A DNA stretch of 64,000 nucleotides from Psychrobacter sp. 28M-43 (GCF_014770435.1 NZ_CP061739.1:2046001-2110000), one strand, 5' to 3'. Counted from the first letter of the stretch, positions 1 to 8,851 are shown. Numbers and translations: made by a program. Notes: a model not told the origin generated them from the sequence alone.

Positions 1-12
1 CTTTCATACAAT

Positions 13-58
13 CTTTTAACCAATATAGGTACTTGAACTAGCTGTACTTGGTTAAAAG
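13..58. repeat. inverted repeat downstream of gabT
   Basis: An 11-bp perfect inverted repeat (CTTTTAACCAA at 13-23, TTGGTTAAAAG at 48-58) with a 24-nt loop lies just past the gabT stop. It could fold in the gabT transcript and act as a 3' end signal, but no clear U-run follows on the minus strand, so the terminator role is only a guess. Confidence 0.4.
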
Positions 59-94
59 CGCTCCATCGCTAAAGTAAATAACACTCAGTATTGC

Positions 95-1357
95 TTATGC
101 CGTTAGAATACCTTTGATGATATCAAGGCCTTCTTGTAGCACTTCATCTTCAACTGTCAATGGCACCATCACACGAATGGCATTGCCATACATACCACAA
201 GACGCTAATAGCAAGCCTTGCTCAAATGATTTTGCTTTTAGATTGGCTGCTGCGGCGGCATCAGGCTTGCCTTCGCTATCAATCAATTCAAACGCTAGCA
301 TCGCGCCTTTATAACGAATATGACCGATACTGTTAAGGTTCAAGCCTTTTAAAAATGAAGCAATGGTATCGCCAATCTCGATACTACGCTCAAGTAAGTT
401 TTCTTCTTCAATAACTTCCATAACTGCAAGCGCCGCCACACAAGCCAATGGGTTACCAGAATAAGTACCGCCCAAGCCGCCTACTTGCGGCGCATCCATA
501 ATGTCAGCACGGCCAATGACCGCAGAGATAGGATAACCACCCGCCAAACTCTTCGCAGCAGTCATTAGATCAGGCTCAACACCTAGTTGTTCAGTGGCGA
601 ACAAAGTACCGGTTCTCGCAAAACCACACTGTACTTCGTCAAAAATAAGCACGATGCCATGCTCATCACAAATCTCACGCAATGCTTTAGCAAATGAAGG
701 CGTTACTTGATGGAAACCACCCTCGCCTTGGACTGGCTCGATAATCATTGCAGCCACTTCACTAGGATCGATATCTGCTTGGAAGATCATGTCAAGGCTG
801 TGCAGCGCTTGCGCTTCTGTTACGTTCAACTCTTCTGCAGGGAACAACGCATGGAACACAGGTCCTGGCATCGGGCCAAAGTTCTTTTTGTATGGCAACA
901 CTTTGCCTGTCAGGCTCATACACATCATGGTACGACCATGCCAGCCACCAACAAAAGAAATCACGCCTGGACGACGGGTTTTAGCACGAGCAATCTTGAT
1001 GCAGTTTTCAACCGCTTCTGCGCCAGTGGTCAAAAAGAATGCTTTGGTATCGCCGCTGATGGGTGCTTTTTCGCACAGCTTTTCAGCCAAATCCACGTAA
1101 CATTCGTAGTTAATCATTTGCGCCGCAGTGTGCGTAAATTTGTCTAACTGCTCATGGACACGTTGGGTAATTTTTGGATGGCTATGACCCGTGTTCAATA
1201 CTGAGATACCACCGACAAAGTCGATATAACGCTTGCCTTCGATGTCCCAGATTTCTGAGTTCTTTGCTCTTTCTGCAAAGATAGGAAAGGCAACCCCAAG
1301 TCCTGTTGGTAAGACAGCTTTGCGGCGCTCAAGTAATGATTGATTGGTAGTCGTCAT
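95..1357 (-). CDS. gabT: 4-aminobutyrate (or 5-aminovalerate) aminotransferase
   Basis: Class III PLP-dependent aminotransferase, cytoplasmic. It moves the amino group of 4-aminobutyrate to 2-oxoglutarate, giving succinate semialdehyde and glutamate; close relatives (DavT) use 5-aminovalerate. The protein is 420 residues. Lys269 in the AAKSLAGG motif is the expected PLP lysine, and IFDEVQCG (about 238-245) holds the cofactor-ring Asp. The frame stays open upstream to 1447, but the start at 1357 (MTTTNQSLL) is preceded by AAGGACA at good spacing and matches the family N-terminus. gabD lies 201 bp upstream on the same strand, so the pair is probably cotranscribed. Substrate choice between C4 and C5 amino acids cannot be told from sequence; the nearby glutarate genes make the C5 option realistic. 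Confidence 0.93.
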   Translation of the reverse strand: MTTTNQSLLERRKAVLPTGLGVAFPIFAERAKNSEIWDIEGKRYIDFVGGISVLNTGHSHPKITQRVHEQLDKFTHTAAQMINYECYVDLAEKLCEKAPISGDTKAFFLTTGAEAVENCIKIARAKTRRPGVISFVGGWHGRTMMCMSLTGKVLPYKKNFGPMPGPVFHALFPAEELNVTEAQALHSLDMIFQADIDPSEVAAMIIEPVQGEGGFHQVTPSFAKALREICDEHGIVLIFDEVQCGFARTGTLFATEQLGVEPDLMTAAKSLAGGYPISAVIGRADIMDAPQVGGLGGTYSGNPLACVAALAVMEVIEEENLLERSIEIGDTIASFLKGLNLNSIGHIRYKGAMLAFELIDSEGKPDAAAAANLKAKSFEQGLLLASCGMYGNAIRVMVPLTVEDEVLQEGLDIIKGILTA

Positions 1358-1558
1358 GGGAATGTCCTTTTCTGTGTTCGTAACATAAGTGCCATCTAGA
1401 GATTGGCGGTTCATTTGATGTCTATTTTTGTACTCAGTAGATATCAAATGGTGTTTATTTGAGCTAAAACACCACAGATATCCAAAAATTTTCGCTAGTT
1501 GATGCGTTGCTAATTGTTACTTTGCTAACCATTAAGCCAACTCATTAGGTTATAGCTA

Positions 1559-3022
1559 TTAGGTGATATCAGAGCACCAGTACTTGGTCGTAATATAGTC
1601 TTCGATACCATATTTTGAGCCTTCACGGCCAAAACCAGACTGCTTCACGCCGCCAAACGGGGCAACTTCTGTAGAAATTAGACCAGTATTATGACCGATG
1701 ATGCCGTACTCTAGCCCTTCAGTAACACGCCATGAGCGTGCATAGTCGCTACTATAGAAGTAAGCGGCCAAGCCATAGATAGTATCGTTAGCAGCACGGA
1801 TAACTTCTGCTTCGTCTTTGAAAGTAAAGATGGTTGCAATTGGTCCAAATATTTCTTCAGAAGCGATATCCATATCACTACTAATATCGGTGATAACCGT
1901 TGGGTTATAAGTCAGTTCTGAAGCATCATTGATACTACCGCCAGTGACCAGTTTCGCCCCTTTATCCAGAGCATCTTTTAAAAGAGCTTGGACTTTATCT
2001 AATGCTTTTTTGTTGACTAGAGGGCCAATATCTACGCCTTCTTCCAAACCGTTACCAACTTTTAGCTCAGCGACTTTCTTGACAAAGATATCTAAAAACT
2101 CGTCTTTAATGCTGTCTTGAACGTATACGCGGTTGGCGCAGACACAAGTCTGACCAGCGTTACGATATTTAGAAGCGATTAAGCCGGTAGCGGCTTTTTC
2201 TAGATCGGCGTCATCAAAGACGATGAATGGTGCGTTGCCACCCAACTCTAACGATAGTTTTTTAACAGTCGGTGCACATTGTGCCATCAACATACGACCT
2301 ACTTCTGTAGATCCAGTGAATGACAGCTTATGAATTCGTGCATCACCCGTTAGGATGTCGCCGATGACAGAAGACTTACCAGTGACGACTTGAATAACGC
2401 CTGCAGGAATACCTGCTTGCTCTGCCAAAGCGCCAAGTGCCAATGCTGAGAACGGTGTCTCGGTGGCAGGTTTGACGATAATCGTACAGCCTGCCGCTAG
2501 TGCAGGAGCAACTTTGCGCGTGATCATCGCAGCTGGGAAGTTCCAAGGCGTGATAGCGGCGCAAACACCAACTGGCTGCTTGAGAACAACGTGACGTAGC
2601 TGCGTGCTATTAGCAGGAATTACATCACCATAGACGCGCTTGCCTTCTTCAGCAAACCAGCGGATAAAGCTGTTAGCATAGCCTACTTCACCACGTGATT
2701 CCGTCAGCGGCTTACCTTGCTCAGCGGTCATGATAATAGCCAAATCTTCTTTATTGGCATCGATCAGATCAGCCCACTTTTGCAATAACTCTGCACGCTC
2801 TTTGGCTGTTTTCGCTGCCCAGTCTGCTTGGACATCATGAGCGTAAGCAACGGCTTCGTTGACATCTTCTGTGGTAAGGCTTGGTACAGTACCAATGAGC
2901 TCGCCATTAAAAGGATTGTTGACATCAAGTACAGCTTCATCACTAGCAGCATGCCAGCCGTCTTTGATGAAGCAAGATTGTTTGAGTAAATCTGGATTTG
3001 ATAACTGCAGCGCGTGTGACAT
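1559..3022 (-). CDS. gabD: succinate-semialdehyde dehydrogenase (NADP+)
   Basis: Aldehyde dehydrogenase of the GabD/DavD type. It oxidises succinate semialdehyde to succinate (or glutarate semialdehyde to glutarate), the step after GabT. The protein is 487 residues, normal for the family. The general base is Glu259 (LSLELGGN) and the nucleophile is Cys293 (GQTCVCANR), with a second Cys at 295 as is typical of GabD. The Rossmann glycine motif SFTGSTEVG is at about 234-242. An upstream in-frame ATG exists at 3040, but a strong AAGGAG sits about 6 nt before the ATG at 3022, which decides the start. The promoter region is shared with a divergent IclR-type regulator. Confidence 0.94.
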   Translation of the reverse strand: MSHALQLSNPDLLKQSCFIKDGWHAASDEAVLDVNNPFNGELIGTVPSLTTEDVNEAVAYAHDVQADWAAKTAKERAELLQKWADLIDANKEDLAIIMTAEQGKPLTESRGEVGYANSFIRWFAEEGKRVYGDVIPANSTQLRHVVLKQPVGVCAAITPWNFPAAMITRKVAPALAAGCTIIVKPATETPFSALALGALAEQAGIPAGVIQVVTGKSSVIGDILTGDARIHKLSFTGSTEVGRMLMAQCAPTVKKLSLELGGNAPFIVFDDADLEKAATGLIASKYRNAGQTCVCANRVYVQDSIKDEFLDIFVKKVAELKVGNGLEEGVDIGPLVNKKALDKVQALLKDALDKGAKLVTGGSINDASELTYNPTVITDISSDMDIASEEIFGPIATIFTFKDEAEVIRAANDTIYGLAAYFYSSDYARSWRVTEGLEYGIIGHNTGLISTEVAPFGGVKQSGFGREGSKYGIEDYITTKYWCSDIT

Positions 3023-3106
3023 GTTGACGCTCCTTGTCATATAGGATGTATTTATAAGAATGGATACATTGGTAAGTCGTAAATAATTATTGATAATTCA
3101 TTATTT

Positions 3107-3165
3107 GTTCAATATACTGAACACGTATTCTATATACGAGACGTCATTATAAGAACGATATGACG
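3107..3165. promoter_or_regulatory. stacked inverted repeats between gabD and the IclR gene
   Basis: Three inverted repeats lie close together in the 220-bp divergent region: GTTCA/TGAAC at 3107-3111 and 3118-3122, CGTAT/ATACG at 3124-3128 and 3134-3138, and CGTCAT/ATGACG at 3142-3147 and 3160-3165. IclR proteins usually bind short palindromes in such divergent regions, so these are candidate operators. Which one is bound, if any, is inference. Confidence 0.45.
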
Positions 3166-3242
3166 CGATTTGCAACCCTTAATCTCATTATTTTAAAAAT
3201 TATCTTGTACTTCTTTCTTTTATTTCACTTTATAGGTTATTT

Positions 3243-4004
3243 ATGAGCTCGACTGCCGTGCCTGCGCTAGACAAAACGTTTCAGATTTTGGACTTGATTA
3301 CTGATAGCTCACAGCCTTTAACAGCGGCTCATATCGCAAAAGAGCTTGGGCTACCGCGTAGCTCTACTCACAACATTTTGCAGAGTCTATTGACCAAACA
3401 TGTCATTTATAAAGACCCTGAAAGCCGCTTTTATTTGGGTTCATACTTAATGTACTGGGCAGGAAAATACGAGCAGCAGCAAGGCGTGGTGCAGTTGTTT
3501 AAAGATTTGATTGTGCAGTATCCGGTACTTCTTCAGCACACGGTTACCTTGTCAAAGCTTGATTTGGGCGAAGTGGTATTTTTGGCTTGTCATGAGTCCC
3601 CTGCGCCCCTTGGATTTACCTTTCGTGCAGGCGTTCGTGTACCTGCGGTATTTTCGGCGACAGGCAAAGCCATGCTATCCACGTTATCTATGGACAGTAT
3701 TAGATCATTGTATAAAGATGCGTTTCCGACGCCGATGACCCAGCATGGGGTGAGTAATTTTACCGATTTGGCAACTGAGCTTGCGGCGATACAAGAAAGC
3801 CGAGTGTCTCTCGATGATGGACAATTGCGCGATGGGATGTACTGTTTAGGGACTTATATTCGTAATGCGTCAGGCAATGCGGTTGCTGGTATGGCCGTGA
3901 GTTTTTTGCAAGGAGAGTATGAGTCTAAACGGGCTGAGGTCAGTGCGGTATTGATTGAATTGGCCGAGCAAATCGAGCAGCATTTAGGCTTTACTGCAAA
4001 TTGA
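3243..4004 (+). CDS. IclR-family transcriptional regulator, probably of gabDT
   Basis: A 253-residue IclR regulator. Residues about 8-65 form the winged helix-turn-helix (LTAAHIAKELGLPRSSTHNI is the recognition region). The rest is the IclR effector-binding domain, with the typical RVPAVFSATGKAML stretch around 136-149 and a C-terminal DGQLRDGMYCLGTYI segment. It is divergent from gabD with a 220-bp shared promoter region, which suggests it controls the gabDT pair in response to an amino-acid or acid intermediate. The ribosome site before ATG 3243 is weak. A strong hairpin follows the stop codon. The identity of the ligand and whether it represses or activates are unknown. Confidence 0.87.
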   Translation: MSSTAVPALDKTFQILDLITDSSQPLTAAHIAKELGLPRSSTHNILQSLLTKHVIYKDPESRFYLGSYLMYWAGKYEQQQGVVQLFKDLIVQYPVLLQHTVTLSKLDLGEVVFLACHESPAPLGFTFRAGVRVPAVFSATGKAMLSTLSMDSIRSLYKDAFPTPMTQHGVSNFTDLATELAAIQESRVSLDDGQLRDGMYCLGTYIRNASGNAVAGMAVSFLQGEYESKRAEVSAVLIELAEQIEQHLGFTAN

Positions 4005-4010
4005 TAAATG

Positions 4011-4055
4011 ATAGGTCGCAAAGTGTAGTGGCAAACTCTGCGACCTATTTTATTA
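4011..4055. terminator. bidirectional terminator between convergent genes
   Basis: A 10-bp perfect stem (ATAGGTCGCA at 4011-4020, TGCGACCTAT at 4039-4048) is followed by a T-rich tract. It sits between the convergent IclR gene and the deacetylase gene. Confidence 0.75.
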
Positions 4056-4068
4056 CTTTTAATTTGGT

Positions 4069-5139
4069 TTAAATACTACTGCCGTTATTGCTGTTCTCGT
4101 CCATCAGTCCTAATAGGAATGCTTGTAGATTATCATTGAGCTTTTGAATGTAATAACCACCTTCCAATAAGACGATCAATGGCTTGTTTAGCGCTTTCAT
4201 TTTTTGTGCCAATATTTTAAACCCTTCTGTACTAACAGCACATCTTGCTTCTGGATCGTTTTCGTAGACATCAAAGCCCAGTACGTGAACTATCACATCA
4301 GGATCAAATAACGCCACCGCCTCAATAGATTTATCAATATATTCAAAGAAACCTGCTTCATCAGTACCATGTGGCATCGGGAAATTGATATTGTAGCCCT
4401 CACCTTCGCCTATGCCTTTTTCAAACGCATGCCCTGTCACTGCTGGATAAAAATTAACGGGGTCACCATGTACCGAGGTATAGAGCACGTCTTTACGGTC
4501 GTAGAATATTTCTTGGATACCTTGTCCGTGATGCATGTCAGTGTCGATAATGGCGATTTTTGCGTATTTCTGCCGTAGATGTTCGGCGATGATGGCAGCA
4601 TTATTCAGATAGCAAAACCCACCCGCAGCGCTCTTACGCGCGTGATGACCAGGCGGCCGTGAAAAGCAAAGCTGTATACGACTGTCGGCACACTCGATGT
4701 CTGATGCATCATCGTTTAGCAGGGCTTCAGCTGCGTTGAGTGCAGTTTGCGCAGACCAATAGATAGAGGTCCAAGAATGCTCACTGATGGGCGCACTGTC
4801 ATCCGCTTGATACTTCGCCGCTTTTGCCATGATGCCTATACCGGGGTTATCATACGGCACATAAATTCCCGTCTGTACCTGCGCACCCAAATCTTCCTCA
4901 ACCGCCATCCACTCGTCATAGCCATTTTTGAGAAACTCAACATAACCAAAGTCATGAACCGCCAATATTGGTGCGATGCCAACATCGGTAGCAGTAGTGA
5001 CCTCTAGACCCAAAGCCACTGGCGCTTTTAAAAACTCGACCATACGCTCTGGCACTTCTAACGGTTCATGCATTTTCCCATAGGAAAAATAAAGTAACGG
5101 TCTATGCAGACTTAGGTTTTCATGGCTGTATATTTTCAT
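4069..5139 (-). CDS. histone-deacetylase-family acetylpolyamine amidohydrolase
   Basis: A 356-residue zinc hydrolase of the arginase/deacetylase fold. Visible motifs are RPPGHHA (161-167, with His165/His166 as the proton-relay pair), GFCYLNN (174-180), the zinc ligands Asp201 and His203 in DTDMHHGQG, Asp290 in VLGFD, and the transition-state Tyr329 in EGGYY. The spacing of Asp201, Asp290 and Tyr329 (89 and 128 residues) equals that of the characterised Mycoplana acetylpolyamine amidohydrolase as I recall it. The likely reaction is removal of acetyl groups from acetylated polyamines such as acetylputrescine or acetylcadaverine in the cytoplasm. AAGGAA precedes the ATG. Placement between the gab genes and the glutaryl-CoA genes fits polyamine or cadaverine breakdown. 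Other small acetylated amines cannot be excluded. Confidence 0.85.
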   Translation of the reverse strand: MKIYSHENLSLHRPLLYFSYGKMHEPLEVPERMVEFLKAPVALGLEVTTATDVGIAPILAVHDFGYVEFLKNGYDEWMAVEEDLGAQVQTGIYVPYDNPGIGIMAKAAKYQADDSAPISEHSWTSIYWSAQTALNAAEALLNDDASDIECADSRIQLCFSRPPGHHARKSAAGGFCYLNNAAIIAEHLRQKYAKIAIIDTDMHHGQGIQEIFYDRKDVLYTSVHGDPVNFYPAVTGHAFEKGIGEGEGYNINFPMPHGTDEAGFFEYIDKSIEAVALFDPDVIVHVLGFDVYENDPEARCAVSTEGFKILAQKMKALNKPLIVLLEGGYYIQKLNDNLQAFLLGLMDENSNNGSSI

Positions 5140-5256
5140 GCGTCACATTCCTTGTTTGACACTGCTTATCTTTATATTATTTTGTTTAAGAAATTCCATT
5201 TCCTAGCTTTTCTGTTTAGTCTCTATCGCTGTAAATATACGGCTGCCGACGCTACT

Positions 5257-6474
5257 CTAAACAATTCCATCGGCTTTTAGCTTAGCGATCATCTCACTAT
5301 CATAGCCCAAACCAGCAAGCGTACTATCGGTATGTTCGCTTAACTTCGGTGGTGGCGTACGATAAGTGACAGGTGATGCGGACAATTTGATAGGGTTACC
5401 AAGTGCACGTACTGGACTGCCTTGCTCCGCGAAATTAACAACCATATTCCTCGCTTGCGCTTGCGGCATGGCCAAGGCTTCAGCCACATTATGAATGGCG
5501 CCGCATGGAATACCTGCTTGATCTAAAACCTCTAGCCAATAAGTGCGTGGTTGCTTGGCAAAATGCTTAGTCAGCTCACCGCACAGCAATTCGCGATTGG
5601 CAACGCGTTGTGGGTTGGTTGTAAAGCGCTCATCGGTATGCCAATCAACTGCGAGCACGTCACACAGTTTGGCGAACTGACTGTCATTACCACAGGCTAA
5701 GATAAAGTGCTGCTCACCCTGACCTGCAAATACTTGGTAAGGTACGATATTGGGGTGCTGATTGCCCAGTCTTGGCGGTATCTTATCGGAGGCCAAATGA
5801 TTCATGCCGACATTGGCCAGCATAGCCAGTGCACTGTCGAGCAACGCCACATCGACATGTTGACCAACACCCGTATTTTGACGCGCCAATAGTGCCGCCT
5901 GAATACCAATCGTTAGCTGCAAACCTGCAAACAAATCGACGACTGCCACACCCACTTTATGCGGTTCGCCATCGCTTGGACCCGTGATACTCATCAGACC
6001 TGACAGACCTTGGATAATATAATCGTAACCAGGGCGTTTGGCATCGGGACCTGTCTGCCCAAACCCTGTCAATGACGCATAAATCAGACGCGGATTGTCT
6101 TGTTTTAAGCTGTCATAATCCAAGCCGTATTTTTTCAGACCACCGACTTTAAAGTTCTCAACCAAAATATCACTGTCAGCAATTAGCTGCTTAATGATGT
6201 CTTGTCCTTTAGCCGTAGTGATATCTACCGTCAGTGATTTTTTATTGCGGTTAATCGTAGCGTAATAAGCGGAGGTATCATCGCTGAATGTTGGCGGTGC
6301 CCAATGACGCGTTTCATCACCGATATGCGGACGCTCAACCTTGATGACTTCGGCACCAAGATCAGCTAACACTTGCGTACAAGAAGGGCCAGCCAGCACT
6401 CTCGATAAATCGAGCACTTTGATGCCATGCAATGCGCCCTTTGGCATATTAGCCATATCAATCATATCTGTCAT
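5257..6474 (-). CDS. class III (CaiB/BaiF) CoA-transferase, probably glutarate CoA-transferase
   Basis: A 405-residue family III CoA-transferase. The N-terminal GIKVLDLSRVLAGP motif and the AEVIKVERP segment are characteristic. Asp180 (AVVDLFAG) aligns with the catalytic Asp that forms the acyl-anhydride in formyl-CoA transferase. Downstream of gcdH on the same strand, it most likely transfers CoA to glutarate, making glutaryl-CoA for GcdH; homologues paired with gcdH are known as succinyl-CoA:glutarate CoA-transferases. AAGGGA precedes ATG 6474; further in-frame Met codons at residues 4, 7 and 10 are less well placed. A 188-bp gap with two inverted repeats separates it from gcdH, so readthrough or a separate promoter is possible. 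Acyl specificity is inferred from context. Confidence 0.83.
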   Translation of the reverse strand: MTDMIDMANMPKGALHGIKVLDLSRVLAGPSCTQVLADLGAEVIKVERPHIGDETRHWAPPTFSDDTSAYYATINRNKKSLTVDITTAKGQDIIKQLIADSDILVENFKVGGLKKYGLDYDSLKQDNPRLIYASLTGFGQTGPDAKRPGYDYIIQGLSGLMSITGPSDGEPHKVGVAVVDLFAGLQLTIGIQAALLARQNTGVGQHVDVALLDSALAMLANVGMNHLASDKIPPRLGNQHPNIVPYQVFAGQGEQHFILACGNDSQFAKLCDVLAVDWHTDERFTTNPQRVANRELLCGELTKHFAKQPRTYWLEVLDQAGIPCGAIHNVAEALAMPQAQARNMVVNFAEQGSPVRALGNPIKLSASPVTYRTPPPKLSEHTDSTLAGLGYDSEMIAKLKADGIV

Positions 6475-6514
6475 GAGATTCCCTTACTCTGTCGCATATT
6501 TTTTAATCATAAAA

Positions 6515-6561
6515 TTGTTCTTCATGATTTAGCGTTTAAATAGCTAAATCATGAAGAACAA
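6515..6561. repeat. perfect 19-bp inverted repeat between gcdH and the CoA-transferase gene
   Basis: The arms at 6515-6533 and 6543-6561 are perfectly complementary over 19 bp, separated by the 9-nt loop GTTTAAATA. Read on the minus strand, the stem is followed by TTTTATGATT, so it could be an intrinsic terminator or attenuator behind gcdH. It is longer and less GC-rich than the other terminators here, so it could also be an operator or a small repeat element. Confidence 0.7.
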
Positions 6562-6568
6562 CTGAAAA

Positions 6569-6621
6569 ACGTACGCTACTGTTAATGCTCTTTTGATAAA
6601 AAGCCAAGCAGTAACGTACGT
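6569..6621. repeat. second inverted repeat, 12 of 13 bp, next to the 19-bp repeat
   Basis: ACGTACGCTACTG at 6569-6581 pairs with CAGTAACGTACGT at 6609-6621, with a single G-T mismatch. The loop of 27 nt contains a weaker GCTCTTTT/AAAAAGC pairing. It lies 42 bp past the gcdH stop and 8 bp from the previous repeat. Confidence 0.55.
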
Positions 6622-6662
6622 CATAAAATACAGTTTTACCAAAAATTATTAGCTAAAAACGC

Positions 6663-7847
6663 TTAGAAGAACGCTTGAATGCCTGTCTGTGCACGGCCTA
6701 GGATAAGCGCATGAATATCATGTGTACCCTCGTAAGTATTGACGGCTTCCAAGTTCATCACGTGACGGATAATATGGAACTCATCAGAGATACCGTTACC
6801 GCCATGCATGTCACGAGCGATGCGAGCGATATCAAGCGCCTTGCCGCAGTTATTACGCTTAATAAGTGAGATCATTTCAGGCGCTGCATTGTCTTCATCC
6901 ATCAAACGACCGACACGTAGCGCCGCTTGTAGACCTAAGGTGATTTCTGTCTGCATATTAGCCAGCTTTAGCTGTACCAACTGCGTTGCCGCTAGCGGAC
7001 GACCAAACTGCTTACGATCGAGCGTGTACTGACGAGCAGCTTTCCAGCAGAACTCAGCCGCACCCATCGAACCCCATGCGATACCATAACGGGCTTTGTT
7101 CAAGCAGCCAAAGGGCCCTTTTAGACCACGGATATCTGGAAAAGCATTAGCTTCAGGGACGAATACTTTGTCCATGACGATCTCACCCGTGACTGATGCA
7201 CGTAGTGAAAACTTGCCTTCGATTTTCGGTGCAGATAATCCTTTCATGCCTTTGTCTAAAACAAAACCGCGAATCTCGCCAGCATCATCTTTTGCCCAAA
7301 CCACAAACACGTCAGCGATAGGACTGTTGGTGATCCACATTTTGTTACCGGTCAACTCGTAACCGCCATCCACAGCGCGCGCACGAGTAGACATCGATGA
7401 AGGATCAGATCCTGAATCTGGCTCAGTCAGACCAAAGCAGCCGACATACTCACCCGAAGCAAGCTTTGGCAAATAACGCTCTCTTTGCTCTTCTGTACCA
7501 TACGCCCAAATAGGATGCATAACCAAGCTTGACTGCACGCTCATCGCTGAACGGTAGCCCGAGTCAACGGCTTCCACTTCCTTGGCGATCAGACCATAGG
7601 CGACACTTGATAGACCAGCACAGCCATAGCCTTCAATCGTGACACCAAGCAGACCCATTTCACCCATTTGACGCATGATATTACGATCGAAATTCTCATT
7701 GCGATTGGCCTCAATAATGCCAGGCATCAACTCTTTTTGAAAAAACTGACGGGCGCTGTCGGTGACCATGCGCTCTTCTTCAGTGAGCTGGTCACGTAGT
7801 AAAAAAGGATCTTCCCAATCAAAGCGTGGGCTAGTAGATGTTGCCAT
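6663..7847 (-). CDS. gcdH: glutaryl-CoA dehydrogenase
   Basis: FAD-dependent acyl-CoA dehydrogenase that oxidises and decarboxylates glutaryl-CoA to crotonyl-CoA, the last dedicated step of lysine and glutarate breakdown. The protein is 394 residues. The catalytic base is Glu373 ([17 protein letters not shown], a GCDH signature), and Arg99 (DSGYRS) corresponds to the Arg that binds the glutaryl carboxylate. The FAD motif [13 protein letters not shown] is at 137-149. The frame opens at 7871, but AAGGAG is 7 nt before ATG 7847 (MATSTSPRF), which I take as the start. It is divergent from an IclR regulator and upstream of the CoA-transferase gene. This is among the surest specificity calls in the catabolic block. 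Confidence 0.95.
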   Translation of the reverse strand: MATSTSPRFDWEDPFLLRDQLTEEERMVTDSARQFFQKELMPGIIEANRNENFDRNIMRQMGEMGLLGVTIEGYGCAGLSSVAYGLIAKEVEAVDSGYRSAMSVQSSLVMHPIWAYGTEEQRERYLPKLASGEYVGCFGLTEPDSGSDPSSMSTRARAVDGGYELTGNKMWITNSPIADVFVVWAKDDAGEIRGFVLDKGMKGLSAPKIEGKFSLRASVTGEIVMDKVFVPEANAFPDIRGLKGPFGCLNKARYGIAWGSMGAAEFCWKAARQYTLDRKQFGRPLAATQLVQLKLANMQTEITLGLQAALRVGRLMDEDNAAPEMISLIKRNNCGKALDIARIARDMHGGNGISDEFHIIRHVMNLEAVNTYEGTHDIHALILGRAQTGIQAFF

Positions 7848-7941
7848 GTGGATCTCCTTGGTATCAGTCATCCTGACTGACGAATAGTGATTGATACATC
7901 AGTTGGTCTAACAAGTCATTGACTTCGTTATTCCGCTGTGC

Positions 7942-7954
7942 GAAACTTAGTTTC
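7942..7954. promoter_or_regulatory. palindrome in the gcdH/IclR divergent promoter region
   Basis: GAAAC TTA GTTTC is a perfect 5-bp-arm palindrome about 95 bp upstream of gcdH and 70 bp upstream of the regulator gene. An imperfect TTCCGC/GCGAAA pair overlaps it (7931-7945). It is a candidate operator for the adjacent IclR protein; this is inference. Confidence 0.35.
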
Positions 7955-8023
7955 ATAATTTAAAACCATTTAAGCAAACTTTCGCTGCCCTGTAAACCTT
8001 TATCAAAAAAAGATGAGTATAAA

Positions 8024-8851
8024 ATGACAAAACCCTTATCAACAGCTACTCCACTACTCGAACGAATGCGTGCAACAATGAATCAAAACAAGGAAGAGAA
8101 CGACCGACAGTTTGTAACTGCGTTGGGGAGAGGACTGATTATACTGGCAGCTTTTGAGCACCATGAGCGGCTCACCCATCAGCAGCTATGTCAGATGACT
8201 GAACTGCCAAAAGCAACCATTACTCGCCTGATTCATACTTTAACCACGCTTGGTTTTTTACGTGTCACTGAGCACGGACAGTATCAATTGGGCAGTAGCG
8301 CTGTGCGTCTCAGTGCGACCGCATGGAGCCGCCATGATATGGTGGCAGCAGCTGAACCATTATTACGTCAGTTCGCTAGTGAAAACGAAGTTTCAGTGAA
8401 TTTGGCAACCGAAGTCGAAGGAGAAATGCGTTATCACGCCTGCTGCCGTAGTCCTGCTCGTCTATCGGTCAACTTACAGGTTGGCTCCGCTGTATCTGTC
8501 GCACGCACTGCTATCGGGCGTGCTTTTTATGCGGCAAGTACGCAAGCGAGACAAGCGGTCATCATTAGTAATCTCCAAGAGAATTTATCCATTGAAGAAT
8601 ATAACGATGCACAAACTGCTCTAGCCAACGCGGCAGAGCATTATGAAAAATACGGCTATACCGTGTCTGATGGAGACTTCTCTACTGACATATTGGCAGT
8701 CGCGGTTGGGGTATATGATGTCGCAACAGGACAATATGCTTATTCGCTTAATGCCAGTGTACCAAGTGCCAACTGGGAAGCGGATGAGTATGCTGCGATG
8801 ATAGTGCCTAAGTTGCAGGCATTGGCGGAGCGGATTGGGAGTGCTACATAA
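8024..8851 (+). CDS. IclR-family transcriptional regulator, probably of gcdH
   Basis: A 275-residue IclR-type protein. A 26-residue leader precedes the winged helix-turn-helix (about 27-90, with LTHQQLCQMTELPKATITRL as the recognition region). The effector domain follows, with the SVARTAIGRAFYAAS stretch near 161-175 and a C-terminal VSDGDFSTDILAVAV segment. It is divergent from gcdH with a 176-bp gap, the usual arrangement for a local regulator. It is clearly different in sequence from the IclR protein at 3243-4004. ATG 8024 has only a weak AAGATGAG site; internal ATGs at codons 15 and 19 have none better. Glutarate or glutaryl-CoA is a plausible ligand but unproven. Confidence 0.84.
   Translation: MTKPLSTATPLLERMRATMNQNKEENDRQFVTALGRGLIILAAFEHHERLTHQQLCQMTELPKATITRLIHTLTTLGFLRVTEHGQYQLGSSAVRLSATAWSRHDMVAAAEPLLRQFASENEVSVNLATEVEGEMRYHACCRSPARLSVNLQVGSAVSVARTAIGRAFYAASTQARQAVIISNLQENLSIEEYNDAQTALANAAEHYEKYGYTVSDGDFSTDILAVAVGVYDVATGQYAYSLNASVPSANWEADEYAAMIVPKLQALAERIGSAT

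Noticed and set aside
707-1147. A 146-codon reading frame on the plus strand
   Set aside because: It lies wholly inside gabT on the opposite strand and shows no ribosome site or family; it is an antisense shadow. The overlapping plus-strand frame at 789-1100 is rejected for the same reason.
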